This document shows positions 17,452-27,160 of a stretch of DNA of 64,000 nt, piece by piece (position 1 is the first letter of the stretch; every line of letters begins with the position of its first letter). The stretch is from Bacillota bacterium (lineage in GTDB: Bacteria > Bacillota_I > Bacilli_A > RF39 > UBA660), in contig SVAQ01000003.1 in the NCBI GenBank assembly GCA_015059305.1, positions 105,925-169,924 on the forward strand, written 5' to 3'. A program made the position numbers and the translations under genes. The notes beneath the pieces are model-generated. The model was not told the origin of the DNA and searched no databases. It saw only the letters and a program-made list of their open reading frames with translations.

Positions 17452-18454
17452 ATTTTGATATATCTACTGTATATTCCATAATTCCATTTTCATAAAAATC
17501 AGTTCGAGTTTGGTTTATCCCCATCGCTGATAATATTTTTTTACCCTCTTCTCCTCGTGCAGAGTAACTTAATAAATTAGTAGATAACTTTTCATATAAT
17601 TCATATAATCCATTAACAAATTCTTCATAAGAAGTATATAACGCTTTTGATTGCGAAGTAAGCATATTATATGCTTTTTCCGTATTTAAATATAATATTG
17701 TTTTAAAATAGTTTAAATAGTATATTGTTACATCTTCATCATCCACTAAAGATAATTTATAGGTATTATTGTCATTACTTTCTATTTTAGTACTATTCAT
17801 TTTATAATCTTGAGCTAAATCGAATAATTCATTTGATGAAACCAAAGGAGTAACGCTGTATGTATCATTTGCTTGATCAACAATAACTAAATAATTAATC
17901 CCTTCTTTTTCAGTTAAAATTTCTGCTGCAAAATCATATAATTGTTCTTCACCATTTACAAAATAATATAGCTTATTGTTAGCTCCTTTAACATACATAT
18001 ATTTACTAACATATGTTATACTTTCATAATTTTGTTGCATAAAATTTTTTACATTATTCTTAGTAATATTATGGGTTTTAATATATGCTTTATCTAAAAT
18101 ATTTAATATTGCATTTTTATTATCTTCAACCATTTTAGAATAATAATCATTTAAAATATTATTTATTGTAAAAAATGAGTTATAGTCTTTTACGTTAGAT
18201 AATGAAACTCTATTATTAGTTACACCTGAACCAGGTGTAGTATTATTTGATGTTGTATTATTGTTACTTCCTCCATTACCATTATTAGGTTTATTTCCTG
18301 AAGTAGTATTATTATTTAGCAAAGTATTATTATTTTTATTCCCGTTAACTTGCAAAGAAGACGATGAAGAATCACTAAAATAATAAAATGCTAACGCTAC
18401 AATTATTGCAACGATAATACCCATTATTACTATAAAAAATTTATCTGATTTCAT
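17450..18454 (-). CDS. Secretion-operon membrane protein, possible VirB8/TcpC analogue
   Basis: 334 residues. One N-terminal helix (about 5-27), then a Ser/Asn/Gly/Thr linker (about 28-85) and an exported globular region (about 90-334) with several alternating strand and helix segments. This bitopic layout with an outside domain is that of VirB8/TcpC scaffold proteins of type IV secretion systems, but I see no diagnostic sequence motif. The VirB8 role is inferred from topology and position as the last gene of the operon. SD AAGGAGG lies 3 bp ahead of ATG, directly after the wall hydrolase gene. Confidence 0.7.
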   Translation of the reverse strand: MKSDKFFIVIMGIIVAIIVALAFYYFSDSSSSSLQVNGNKNNNTLLNNNTTSGNKPNNGNGGSNNNTTSNNTTPGSGVTNNRVSLSNVKDYNSFFTINNILNDYYSKMVEDNKNAILNILDKAYIKTHNITKNNVKNFMQQNYESITYVSKYMYVKGANNKLYYFVNGEEQLYDFAAEILTEKEGINYLVIVDQANDTYSVTPLVSSNELFDLAQDYKMNSTKIESNDNNTYKLSLVDDEDVTIYYLNYFKTILYLNTEKAYNMLTSQSKALYTSYEEFVNGLYELYEKLSTNLLSYSARGEEGKKILSAMGINQTRTDFYENGIMEYTVDISK

Positions 18455-18463
18455 TAGTCCTCC

Positions 18464-21091
18464 TTACTGACAACCATTGTTAACGTATGCTTCATATTTT
18501 GCCGCAGAGCGATTTGCTCTATTTGGGCAATTGGTATAACGATTAGCAGGAACTTCAAAATGAATGCAAAAATATTCTGCCATTTTCCAAGCGCTATTAT
18601 TGCTTAATAAATAATTGTATACACCTTTATAGGAATTTTGTAATTCATAAATTAAATATGATAATTGACATTTAACAGTAGAATACTCACTACCACAGTA
18701 ATTTTTTAATTTTGTATATCTACCATTATGCCATTGACACAATCCGTAGCTAGTACCACTATCTCCAAGGGCAGTAGTTCTAAAATTACTTTCTGATTCC
18801 ATATTTACCATTAATGCTGCTACTGCATTATTTGAAAAGCCACTTTGTCTTAAAGTTAAACAAACACTTTGTTTATTACTGTTTCCTTCTTGATATCCAA
18901 TTGTAACACTTGAAGATGGGCGCGGATTACTTGCACTTACATATTGTAATGGATCAACTCTTTGACCGCTTACACGGATTTCAAAATGTAAATGCGATCC
19001 AGTTGAACTACCACTTGATCCCATCATTCCTAATTTTTGACCTTGTTTAACAGTTGCTCCTTTAGTTACAACAATTGAGTCTTTATACATATGTGCATAT
19101 ACCGAAGAAGTTCCATCACCATGATCAATTATAACGTAGTTTCCATAGCCTCCACCACAACTGCTTCCATAAGATCCAACACTTGCGCAACCATCTGATA
19201 CAGTTGTTACTGTTCCAGATTTAGTAGCTATTATAACATGTTGGTTTAATGCACCTGATATATCAATACCATAATGATATCCACTAGATCCTTGAATGGT
19301 TCTAGGACCAAATTTACTTGATACGCTTGTTGTTGTAGGAGCACCACTATACACCCCATTACTTTCAGATGAACCACCAATAGGCCACCAATAAGCACTA
19401 CTATTTGAATAATTATATTTCATCGCGTAATCTTCTAAATTATAAATTTTCAAATCACTATAACCATCAGTTGAAGGCACAATCTTATCATACGATTTAT
19501 TTTTACTAGCCTGATTTACCCAGTATTTTACAACGTCTTGGTTATATTTAACATTACCATAGTTATATTTTTCTAATAGCGTATTTAAACTTTTTGGAGT
19601 TACTATTTCGTACCTAGTATCATTATAGGCTTTAAATATAATAGTTTGATCAGCTAAAGGTAAAGGATCCATTGATGTAATTACTTCACCTTGAACAAGA
19701 TCAGCATAAGCTTTAGATACATAAGTAGTAGCACCATTATTTTTTAAAATTATACAACCATTGTCTACATCACAATACGGAGCTCCACCCGAACCACTTT
19801 GAATAGTTATTTCTTTTGTTTGATAATCGTAACCACCAATATTAAAAATTAATGCCTTCGCTGAAACCATAAAAGCTTTATAGGCTTCTAATTTCTCCTC
19901 GTCACTCAAATCTTTTACATTATCATATAATTCTGCGTAGGCCATACCAGCTAAGAAATCAGCTAATAACAATCTATCAAAGTTTACTAATTCGCTAGCA
20001 TTAGTATATGAATTTGTTAAATTAACCATTGTTTGAGAAAAATCATATGTTGGATCAATAAATGAACTATCTGACTCTTCAGCCGTCGCACCCGCTAAAA
20101 TAAATAGTAAAATTATTATTATTAAAAATAAGAGTACAAATCCACCTACTATCCATAAGATCCAAGGGTTAGACATAATGAATCTTATAAATCTTTTTTT
20201 CTCTTTCTTCTTTTCTCTTTCTTTTTTTCTCTCAATCAACCCTTTTTGAGCTTCTTCAGCTTGTTTTTGAGCTTGTTGATTTTGAACCGCTTGCTGTGCT
20301 TGTTGTTGTAGTTCCTGTTTTGCTTTTTCACTTAAGCCTTGCTTTCCAGCCTGTTCAGCAGCACCTTCCGCCGCTTTTTTTTCTACTTGTTTAGCAGCTT
20401 CTTTTCCGGCTTGTTGCGCGGCTTGGTTTCCAGCCTGTTGCGCAGCCTGATTTCCAGCCTGTTCAGCAGCTTGTCCACCAGCAGATGAACCGCCACCTTT
20501 TGAACCCGCAATATCCAAAGCCGTTTGAATAGCATCCATTCCCCCTTTTTGATCCAATTTTCTAAAAGCGCCTTGAATTGCGCGACCTCCTGGTGCAATT
20601 TTATTTAAATCATTAACACTATCCGCAACTTCTTCATGAATAGGATCTGCTATCCCTGACTTATTAACAGCACTTACAGCTTTTCCTGCCGCAGGACCAC
20701 CAAAATAAGATGCAATCGCTTGAGATGCAATTTTAGAAGCTTTTTTGTTAGCTTCTAGGTTTTGCTCTTCTTCGACCAATTTCATCAATTCTTTTTGATC
20801 GACTGGCTCAGCTTGATATGAAGAAGGTTCTGATCCTATAGTATAATCAGAACCTTCATAATCAAAATTATGTTCATTTTGGTCAATATCATTATTATGT
20901 TGTTGCTTAGGATTATTTTGGGGAGCTTCGCTCGTTACTTCAGTTACTGGCTTAGCAGTTGATCCAGCAGATAATTCTTTTGAAGCAGGTTTGGATTCTG
21001 TAACTGGTTTCGTAGTTTGAACATCAGGCTTACTTACAGGCGTACTTTTTGGTGCGCTTGATGTTGTTTTAACAGCTTTATCTGCACTCAT
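18464..21091 (-). CDS. Bifunctional peptidoglycan hydrolase of the type IV secretion system (M23 + phage-tail-lysozyme-like)
   Basis: 875-residue VirB1/CwlT-role protein. A cytoplasmic N-terminal region (1-300) is Pro/Thr/Lys-rich at first and then contains long Gln/Ala repeats (QAGNQAAQQAG type, about 200-290). A membrane helix (about 310-334) follows. The outside part holds an M23 LytM endopeptidase domain (about 590-710) with HYGID and HLHFE zinc ligands and GDGTSSVYAHM. The C-terminal phage-tail-lysozyme-like domain (about 725-875) carries VAALMVNMESES, with the likely catalytic Glu, and GLCQWH. The two activities would open the wall for the channel. Its place between virB4 and the VirB8-like gene supports this. 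Confidence 0.88.
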   Translation of the reverse strand: MSADKAVKTTSSAPKSTPVSKPDVQTTKPVTESKPASKELSAGSTAKPVTEVTSEAPQNNPKQQHNNDIDQNEHNFDYEGSDYTIGSEPSSYQAEPVDQKELMKLVEEEQNLEANKKASKIASQAIASYFGGPAAGKAVSAVNKSGIADPIHEEVADSVNDLNKIAPGGRAIQGAFRKLDQKGGMDAIQTALDIAGSKGGGSSAGGQAAEQAGNQAAQQAGNQAAQQAGKEAAKQVEKKAAEGAAEQAGKQGLSEKAKQELQQQAQQAVQNQQAQKQAEEAQKGLIERKKEREKKKEKKRFIRFIMSNPWILWIVGGFVLLFLIIIILLFILAGATAEESDSSFIDPTYDFSQTMVNLTNSYTNASELVNFDRLLLADFLAGMAYAELYDNVKDLSDEEKLEAYKAFMVSAKALIFNIGGYDYQTKEITIQSGSGGAPYCDVDNGCIILKNNGATTYVSKAYADLVQGEVITSMDPLPLADQTIIFKAYNDTRYEIVTPKSLNTLLEKYNYGNVKYNQDVVKYWVNQASKNKSYDKIVPSTDGYSDLKIYNLEDYAMKYNYSNSSAYWWPIGGSSESNGVYSGAPTTTSVSSKFGPRTIQGSSGYHYGIDISGALNQHVIIATKSGTVTTVSDGCASVGSYGSSCGGGYGNYVIIDHGDGTSSVYAHMYKDSIVVTKGATVKQGQKLGMMGSSGSSTGSHLHFEIRVSGQRVDPLQYVSASNPRPSSSVTIGYQEGNSNKQSVCLTLRQSGFSNNAVAALMVNMESESNFRTTALGDSGTSYGLCQWHNGRYTKLKNYCGSEYSTVKCQLSYLIYELQNSYKGVYNYLLSNNSAWKMAEYFCIHFEVPANRYTNCPNRANRSAAKYEAYVNNGCQ

Positions 21092-21129
21092 ACATAATTC
21101 TCCTTTACTTCTACCTATTTAAAACTTAA

Positions 21130-22917
21130 TTATAATCCGCCACCTGAACCAAACGAATCAAGTTCTTCTTGCGTTAAAATAACACGCATATTCATTCTTC
21201 GGTTTCCACATACAAATAGTGCTTCACCTTGATTATAGTATTTAATACCTTCTTTTTCATTGTCATTTAAATCTATTAGTCTTGCTAAATCATCAACCGC
21301 TTGTTTACGTAATCCCATTACTAAATAATAAGATGCATTGTCAAATATTGCCTTACCATGCATTATTAAATTTGGAGCAGCAAAGTCTGTAGGTTGTTGG
21401 GTAATAACGATTGTTCCCGTGTTATATTTACGACTACGTCTTTGAATTTGTGCTAAGAATTCCGCTCCTAATTCATTATGACTCGATAAAAGAACGTGAG
21501 CTTCATCAATCATCATTGCAGTATTAACATTTTTATCTAAACATAAGCCCCATGCATATTTCAAAATATTAAAGAATAATGCATTTTTAATATTTTCATC
21601 ACTATTCATTAATTCTTTAATGTTAAATACGATAAAGTCGCTATCTATTTTTAAGGTTGTATGTCCTGAGAAATAATATCTTAATTCTTTAACTAAAGGT
21701 CTAATCTTTAGTTCCAATCTTTCCATTACATCTCTTTCATGAGTTGCATCTGTCATTGATAATAAACGCCCTTTAATTGTGGCATATACATCATCAAAAG
21801 TTGGATAATCTGCACTTGTTAATTTTGTGTAATCCGTATCATAATCAATTTTATATCTTTTATAAGTGTCTTGTACAACTTCACTAAATAGCGTTAATAC
21901 GTCTTCTTCGATTGAAGGATTATAATACTTCATAAAAGCTTTTAGTTGTTGTAGCGTTCTAGTTAAAACAGTATAACCTAAACCTTGTTCTATTTCTTCT
22001 TCATCGGCATCTACTACGATTTCTAGTGGATTAATCATCCCGAAATCTCCACCTTTTCCTAGGTCTAAGAAATCTCCATGAACATTATTAACCATTTCTT
22101 CAAGTTCACCTTCAGGGTCAATACAAACACACTTCAGCCCATTTCTTAAATGAGTTCTAAGCATTAATTTTGCAGCTGTACTTTTACCACTTCCTGATGT
22201 ACCTAATATGATTAAATTAGCATTGTTACGATTATTTTCCTTTTGAATTTGATACAAAAATTGATTAAATAATACTACACCACCAGAAGCATCAACGCCA
22301 AGTAATGTACCATTACCTGGATCTTTAATACTATCAAATATAAAAGGATACATTCCTGCTAAAGTTACTGATGGCAGCGGAATTCCTATACGATTTTCTA
22401 TGTCTTGGGCAGGGAAAATCGGAATAATACTTTTTAATGCCTTTTCTTGTTCAAACATTAAAGATACAGATCTCATTCCCATAGCATCTAAATAGTTACG
22501 TACTTGCATCTTTCTCATTTCTAGTTCTTCTTTATTATCACCTGAAACTAACAAATGCATTTGAAAGTCAAAAATTCTTGCTTGCGTTGAAGCTAACATA
22601 GAAATAAATTGTTCTAAAGATTCATAATCTTGTCGAATTCTTTCTTGGGTAGTTTGATCTTTTTCTGTTTGATATCTCATTTTTAAATCTGCTATCTCTT
22701 TATTTAGCATCTTTTTTAAGATTTCAAAAGAAATAGGAATATGTTTAATAGCTAATCTTACACCAGCCATGTTTGTAATGCCAGCTAAATAGCCTGGATA
22801 AATAGCCCGAGGATAAGAGACAATTGTCATTACAGTATAATATTTACCACCTAACATAAAATCTGTAGGTTTAAAATACATACCTTTTGGTGCCACTTCA
22901 CTTTTAATTTTTGCCAT
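21130..22917 (-). CDS. virB4: VirB4 ATPase, main ATPase part
   Basis: 595 residues covering most of VirB4, the ATPase that powers substrate translocation and pilus assembly. Walker A GTSGSGKST is at about residues 240-248 and Walker B MMIDEAHVLLS near 465. ITQQPTDF and the RRSRKYNTG arginine-finger region follow. It starts one base after the TAA of the 190-residue gene at 22919, in another frame, with SD AGGGCGGTG inside that gene. The two together equal one normal VirB4 (about 785 residues), so VirB4 is encoded as two polypeptides. Both halves look intact, which argues against a simple decayed gene. Confidence 0.92.
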   Translation of the reverse strand: MAKIKSEVAPKGMYFKPTDFMLGGKYYTVMTIVSYPRAIYPGYLAGITNMAGVRLAIKHIPISFEILKKMLNKEIADLKMRYQTEKDQTTQERIRQDYESLEQFISMLASTQARIFDFQMHLLVSGDNKEELEMRKMQVRNYLDAMGMRSVSLMFEQEKALKSIIPIFPAQDIENRIGIPLPSVTLAGMYPFIFDSIKDPGNGTLLGVDASGGVVLFNQFLYQIQKENNRNNANLIILGTSGSGKSTAAKLMLRTHLRNGLKCVCIDPEGELEEMVNNVHGDFLDLGKGGDFGMINPLEIVVDADEEEIEQGLGYTVLTRTLQQLKAFMKYYNPSIEEDVLTLFSEVVQDTYKRYKIDYDTDYTKLTSADYPTFDDVYATIKGRLLSMTDATHERDVMERLELKIRPLVKELRYYFSGHTTLKIDSDFIVFNIKELMNSDENIKNALFFNILKYAWGLCLDKNVNTAMMIDEAHVLLSSHNELGAEFLAQIQRRSRKYNTGTIVITQQPTDFAAPNLIMHGKAIFDNASYYLVMGLRKQAVDDLARLIDLNDNEKEGIKYYNQGEALFVCGNRRMNMRVILTQEELDSFGSGGGL

Positions 22918-22918
22918 A

Positions 22919-23488
22919 TTACATCACCGCCCTAAAATTAGTCGTTTGACCATCATTTAAGTAATTATCTAATATCATTCTTAAATCTCCATTACTAGTT
23001 TGAGAAGCTTGTAATCCAGCGTTTGCAAGCCCACTAATCAAATTGTGAATTTTCTTTTGGACAAGTTCCATTTTCTTTTCTTTAAATAGTATATAATATT
23101 CAGTATCCACAACACTATATTGTTGACTCATAAATAAATTGGCTTTATTAATGTCTTGCATAATAAGCTTTCTTATTGCGCCATTTGTACTTTGATTATA
23201 TTGAACTTGTAATTGAGCTAAATAAACATCTATATCAACAGGACGATCTGCAATTAATAACCAGAACTCATAATCAATCGTATTATAAAAGTTACCCATA
23301 TTATATAAGATATTATTTTGACTTCCTTGATCTAAAATGAAAATGTTTTTTGGAGTAATCTTAACTCCAGTAACATAATAACCGTCATCAGTTTGAATCA
23401 TCCCATTAGCAATAGCTCTAATAGGTAGCCAGTCTTCTGAATATTTTGAATCATAACTTGTATTGTTATTACTATTCGTTTGCGTCAT
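22919..23488 (-). CDS. VirB4 N-terminal domain as a separate protein
   Basis: 190 residues matching the N-terminal, ATPase-free region of VirB4/TraC-type proteins: WLPIRAIANGMIQTDDGYYVTGVKI, then IDVYLAQLQ and a helical second half. ATG 23488 is preferred; it lies 17 bp inside the end of prgI. A longer in-frame start at 23530 would duplicate much of prgI. It ends at TAA with the ATPase part starting 2 bases on. It probably binds the ATPase part and VirB6-like and PrgI partners at the inner membrane (inference). Confidence 0.85.
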   Translation of the reverse strand: MTQTNSNNNTSYDSKYSEDWLPIRAIANGMIQTDDGYYVTGVKITPKNIFILDQGSQNNILYNMGNFYNTIDYEFWLLIADRPVDIDVYLAQLQVQYNQSTNGAIRKLIMQDINKANLFMSQQYSVVDTEYYILFKEKKMELVQKKIHNLISGLANAGLQASQTSNGDLRMILDNYLNDGQTTNFRAVM

Positions 23489-23783
23489 CTTTAACACACC
23501 AACCCTTCCAATAATATTTTTTTCTGCCAAACATATAATTAAAAATGTTTGTTAATAATTGCATTACATTATGATAATGCGCTATCGGGAACACTAACAT
23601 TGCTGCAGTTAAAAGTGGAATTACCGCCAGTATAAGTTCAAATGTTGATGGCTCCTTAAGTATAACTAACAAAATAATTGTTAAACCCGCGCCTATAGCA
23701 CACGCAATTAAATCCGGAATAGTAAAAAAACCAAAGATCAACTGTGATTTTTTACTATTAGCAGGAACTAAATATTGATTCAC
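23472..23783 (-). CDS. prgI: PrgI-family membrane protein (VirB3-like)
   Basis: 103-residue protein with two membrane helices (about 21-41 and 48-72) and a basic tail, typical of the PrgI family of Gram-positive type IV secretion systems, which takes the VirB3 place next to VirB4. Start codon GTG 23783 with AGGAGG 8 bp upstream. It lies directly before the split virB4, the expected VirB3-VirB4 order. It would sit in the inner membrane as part of the channel base. Confidence 0.88.
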   Translation of the reverse strand: MNQYLVPANSKKSQLIFGFFTIPDLIACAIGAGLTIILLVILKEPSTFELILAVIPLLTAAMLVFPIAHYHNVMQLLTNIFNYMFGRKKYYWKGWCVKDDANE

Positions 23784-23803
23784 TTTTTATTCCTCCTTTT
23801 ATA

Positions 23804-26149
23804 TTATTTCTTATCATCTTTACGCATTGCTGCTTGTTGTCTAATACGAGCAGATTGTGTAGCAGCATCTTTTCCTCTTTTCTTATAAGCAGATGCAATA
23901 TCATCCATTGTATGACCAGCTGAATGAGCATGATCAATTCTTGAAAATTCTTTAGATGGATCGTCAGGGTCTACAACATGGCTACCATGTGCCTTAAATA
24001 ACTCTTCAAACTCACTTGCAGCAGAAACGATATCTCTATAGTCACTAGCTTTAGTACCAGCTGCATAATCTCCAGACATAGCTCTATCTTGAATAATAAG
24101 TCTAGATTCCTTCCATAATTGAGTATACATTGAATCTAAATCAGCGATTCTCTTACCATGCTCAGTTGCAACTGCTTCAATAGCCGCTTGATATCCATCA
24201 TTATCAAATGTTCTAAACGAAGCTTCTTGAACGGCTTCTCTAGCAGCTTTACAAGCATCATCATATTTTTTCTTATCAAATACTCCACCTACATTAAATT
24301 CAGCAGAATTTTTATCAATCGCTGCTACGGCGTCTCTCCTAGCAGCTTCTAACGCAGTATAGTCAACTGCCGAATAGAATCTGTTCTTATCAACCATACT
24401 TGCAAAATCTGTAGCGCCTCTTTGGCGGGCTATATCAGCTTCTATTGCAGCTAAACTCATACCGCTATCTCTATATTGTTGATATAGTTGCATATAACGA
24501 GCAACTTGATCATCTGATCCTTTAAATTTACTTGGATCCATATCAGCAACCAAAGCAACATTAGATTTGAATTTACCCATCATTTTTTCAGTAGCAGATT
24601 CCATTGCACTTGCTTTTGCATCAAAGTCTTTACCTAATTGAATTGCACCGTCATATTGTTCGGCTCCGCCAGTAGCCCAGTCCTTAATATCATGTCCCCA
24701 GTCAGAAAGACGACCAGTTACAAAATTTTTGCCAGAGGCTCTATATCTCAAATTCCTTGCTTCACGAACATCTCTTGCTCTTACAGTTTCATCTGCACTT
24801 CTTGACGCAGCCATGACAGTTTCTGACCAAGATCCAGCATTTTGTCCTGAGACCGCACCCCTATACGCACCAGTTGCACCACCAGCTATAGTACTTCCGA
24901 TTCCTCTAAAAACTGCTCCAGTTTTGGCTTTTCCACCTTTTGCTTCTTTAACATTATCAGCTGCATGTTTTGCATTTCTAACCATTGATGTTACTCCGCT
25001 TCCAAGTGCAGCTCCGGCAGCAAATGCTCCTCCACCTTTAAGTTTTTCTTTAATACCAAGGCTTACATCGCCAAAGCCAAAAATCTTATCTAGCAATTTT
25101 GATGCTTCTTTCATAAACATGATTATACCCATTATGATAAAGGCATTTCCTAAAAGTTCTACGCCCCATGAGCAATCCGCACAGTTTGCACCAAAGAAAT
25201 TTAATTCACTAACAATCCTAATTAAGTATAAACCAAGATGCATAATAAATATTCTAATAAATACAGATATAAAAGTTTGAACTGTAGCTTTGCGCCAATT
25301 ACCAAATATATCATTATCTGGAATTACACGTGCAGCGATAGTAATTGGAGATATAATCTGATAAAAAGCTAACCTACACACGCGAAGTGCTAGGTCAAAA
25401 CAGAAAGATAATATTACATAAACTAAAAACCCACCTGCTATAAGTGAAACAAACCAGCTAAAGTCGACTCCACCATTTCCCGCATTAAGAGCAAACGCTT
25501 TATAAGCATTAAAGCCAATTCCATTTTGAACACCAACTTTTAATTCTGCTAAACTACATCCGCCCTTTGATGAACAGTCGATTTTTACTGTTTGACCAGC
25601 TTCATTTTTATATGAATATACCTTTGTCTTACTTTCATTAGTTGTCGATTTATCTGCAGCTGAGCTATTACCACTAGTAGAAACGAAGAATGCTTCAAAT
25701 ACAGTAGCAGCCATTTTAACACCTTGTTGTTCAATTGATTTATTTGCATTAGAATTTGCAGAAGTAGTACTATTAAAAAATTTATTAATAACATCAGATT
25801 CGATAATTGCTTCTTGTACATTAAAAGCAAAGGAAAAAATTGATGGCATTATTACAATTAAAATAAATGACGTAACAATGTTTTTAATCATTTTTTCAAC
25901 ACTTGAACCGCCTTTATTTTTATCCGGGTCTACTACTAATAGCAAGAAGTTATATGCCATAATAAACAGCATTACTACGCCTAAAATAATATAAACCTTT
26001 TCCGTTAACGCTTGATAATGATGATTTTCAAAAATATTAGTATTTGCTAAAACTGAAAAAATTTGGAATAAATATCCCGCAATATTATATAAAACAGCTA
26101 CTAGCATAATTAAAAATCCATAAAGTAATTCTATAAGCCAATCCCACAT
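23804..26149 (-). CDS. VirB6/TrbL-type polytopic channel protein
   Basis: 781 residues. The N-terminal half (about 1-390) has some seven hydrophobic segments, for example LYGFLIMLVAVLYNIAGYLF, VYIILGVVMLFIMAYNFLLL, LVYVILSFCFDLAL and FIIMGIIMFM. A long outer loop (about 130-220) carries two cysteines. The C-terminal half is soluble, starts with an Ala/Gly-rich stretch (KLKGGGAFAAGAALGSG) and becomes charged and helical. This is the layout of VirB6/TrbL proteins, which form the inner-membrane pore. SD GGGAGG precedes the ATG. The 400-residue cytoplasmic tail is longer than in simple VirB6 proteins. Confidence 0.85.
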   Translation of the reverse strand: MWDWLIELLYGFLIMLVAVLYNIAGYLFQIFSVLANTNIFENHHYQALTEKVYIILGVVMLFIMAYNFLLLVVDPDKNKGGSSVEKMIKNIVTSFILIVIMPSIFSFAFNVQEAIIESDVINKFFNSTTSANSNANKSIEQQGVKMAATVFEAFFVSTSGNSSAADKSTTNESKTKVYSYKNEAGQTVKIDCSSKGGCSLAELKVGVQNGIGFNAYKAFALNAGNGGVDFSWFVSLIAGGFLVYVILSFCFDLALRVCRLAFYQIISPITIAARVIPDNDIFGNWRKATVQTFISVFIRIFIMHLGLYLIRIVSELNFFGANCADCSWGVELLGNAFIIMGIIMFMKEASKLLDKIFGFGDVSLGIKEKLKGGGAFAAGAALGSGVTSMVRNAKHAADNVKEAKGGKAKTGAVFRGIGSTIAGGATGAYRGAVSGQNAGSWSETVMAASRSADETVRARDVREARNLRYRASGKNFVTGRLSDWGHDIKDWATGGAEQYDGAIQLGKDFDAKASAMESATEKMMGKFKSNVALVADMDPSKFKGSDDQVARYMQLYQQYRDSGMSLAAIEADIARQRGATDFASMVDKNRFYSAVDYTALEAARRDAVAAIDKNSAEFNVGGVFDKKKYDDACKAAREAVQEASFRTFDNDGYQAAIEAVATEHGKRIADLDSMYTQLWKESRLIIQDRAMSGDYAAGTKASDYRDIVSAASEFEELFKAHGSHVVDPDDPSKEFSRIDHAHSAGHTMDDIASAYKKRGKDAATQSARIRQQAAMRKDDKK

Positions 26150-26163
26150 ATTTTTTACCTCCC

Positions 26164-26586
26164 TTACATTATTCCACAGGTATCATAAGCACCTATTAAT
26201 AATAATATAGTTTTTACAACCATAGGTAAGAAAAACAACATAACAGCATATGCTAAACGTGTAAATGCTGTTTTTGCTAATGGTTTATACATTTCTTTAT
26301 CATCACCTAGTAAGGCTTTTGCAAAGTCAACAATTGTTAAAAGAATGCATAAAACAATACCAGCATACTTAATAATATCTAAAATCATTTGTAAATAATA
26401 TGCTAACGTTCCATCTTCATTAGGATTACCAAACATACTTTTACATTCCGCACTTACATTTGCTAAAACCTCCATGGTTTCTTCATTTTGCATTAAAATT
26501 TCGCCTTGTTTTTCATGTGCTGACACACTAGTCAAACCTAAAAACATGGTAAATAGGGCCAAAAATAATAATGTTATTTTTTTCAT
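26164..26586 (-). CDS. Pilin-like (VirB2/TrbC-type) secretion protein
   Basis: 140 residues. Signal sequence (about 1-23, MKKITLLFLALFTMFLGL then VSAHE), a short polar stretch with a Cys, and two hydrophobic helices (about 70-90 and 112-132) separated by a charged loop GDDKEMYK. This is the VirB2/TrbC pilin pattern. It pairs with the similar gene at 26649; both contain VSAHE at the cleavage site and an FLP(M)V / FIPTIV block in the second helix, so they are probably diverged duplicates. A conserved terminal Cys could form a disulfide outside the cell. Confidence 0.82.
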   Translation of the reverse strand: MKKITLLFLALFTMFLGLTSVSAHEKQGEILMQNEETMEVLANVSAECKSMFGNPNEDGTLAYYLQMILDIIKYAGIVLCILLTIVDFAKALLGDDKEMYKPLAKTAFTRLAYAVMLFFLPMVVKTILLLIGAYDTCGIM

Positions 26587-26648
26587 AAGACAACTACCTT
26601 CCTACTATACGCTTATAGTATATATCATTTTTTTATTTTTCGAAATAA

Positions 26649-27098
26649 TTATTTTGAATATTTTGATATTAAATTATTACAAGAACTTATTGATGTTAAA
26701 CATTTACCGCAATCAGTAAATTTCGCTTTTGTTGTATCATAGCCTTGTGCTACAGACAAGATTGCATAAACAATGGTTGGAATGAAAAACACAAATACGC
26801 CAGTACAAAATCTCGCTAGAAAAAGAGGAAAAAATTTTTTAATATCTCCGTCATCCCCTTCGATAACTGCTTTTGCTAAATCCTTTATACCCATTATAAT
26901 AAGTAGTACAGGTACCATTACTTTAATTACTATTATAACTATCGCTATAATTCGCATAGCTTTTAATACTCCAACATCATGACAAACAACATTTCCAGTA
27001 TTTATCGCCAAATTTAAACCCATTTCATGCGCAGACACCATTGTTACTCCTAAGAAAAACATGATTAATACTAACGCTATTTTTTTGGTAATCTTCAT
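26649..27098 (-). CDS. Pilin-like (VirB2/TrbC-type) secretion protein, first gene of operon
   Basis: 149 residues from ATG 27098; an in-frame TTG at 27107 is too close to the SD AGAAGG (27111-27116). Signal sequence to VSAHE, two membrane helices (about 50-72 and 94-118) around a charged EGDDGDIKK loop, then a Cys-rich tail with CGKCLTSISSC. Two-helix pilin shape, as in the neighbour at 26164. First gene of the secretion operon, 30 bp after a strong promoter. The extra cysteines are unusual for pilins of this type and may stabilise the outer surface (inference). Confidence 0.8.
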   Translation of the reverse strand: MKITKKIALVLIMFFLGVTMVSAHEMGLNLAINTGNVVCHDVGVLKAMRIIAIVIIVIKVMVPVLLIIMGIKDLAKAVIEGDDGDIKKFFPLFLARFCTGVFVFFIPTIVYAILSVAQGYDTTKAKFTDCGKCLTSISSCNNLISKYSK

Positions 27099-27127
27099 AT
27101 TATGCAAGTACCTTCTTTCTCTATCTA

Positions 27128-27156
27128 ATTATAAACTATCCACAAATACTTTACAA
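27128..27156 (-). promoter_or_regulatory. Promoter of the type IV secretion operon
   Basis: -35 TTGTAA (27151-27156), 17-bp spacer, -10 TATAAT (27128-27133), followed by SD AGAAGG and the first pilin gene. Read leftwards it drives 26649 to 17450. Confidence 0.75.
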
Positions 27157-27160
27157 GTAA

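Noticed and set aside
22910..22925. VirB4 split as a plain sequencing error
   Set aside because: The second gene has its own SD and ATG 2 bp after a TAA and both halves are intact, which suits a real split. It cannot be fully excluded without reads.
24729..25280. 183-residue ORF on the plus strand
   Set aside because: Antisense to the conserved VirB6-like gene, composition dictated by the opposite strand, no ribosome site.
15019..27156. Integrated conjugative element
   Set aside because: No relaxase, integrase, oriT-like repeats or flanking att direct repeats are visible, and the ends are clean operon terminators. Kept as a secretion system only.
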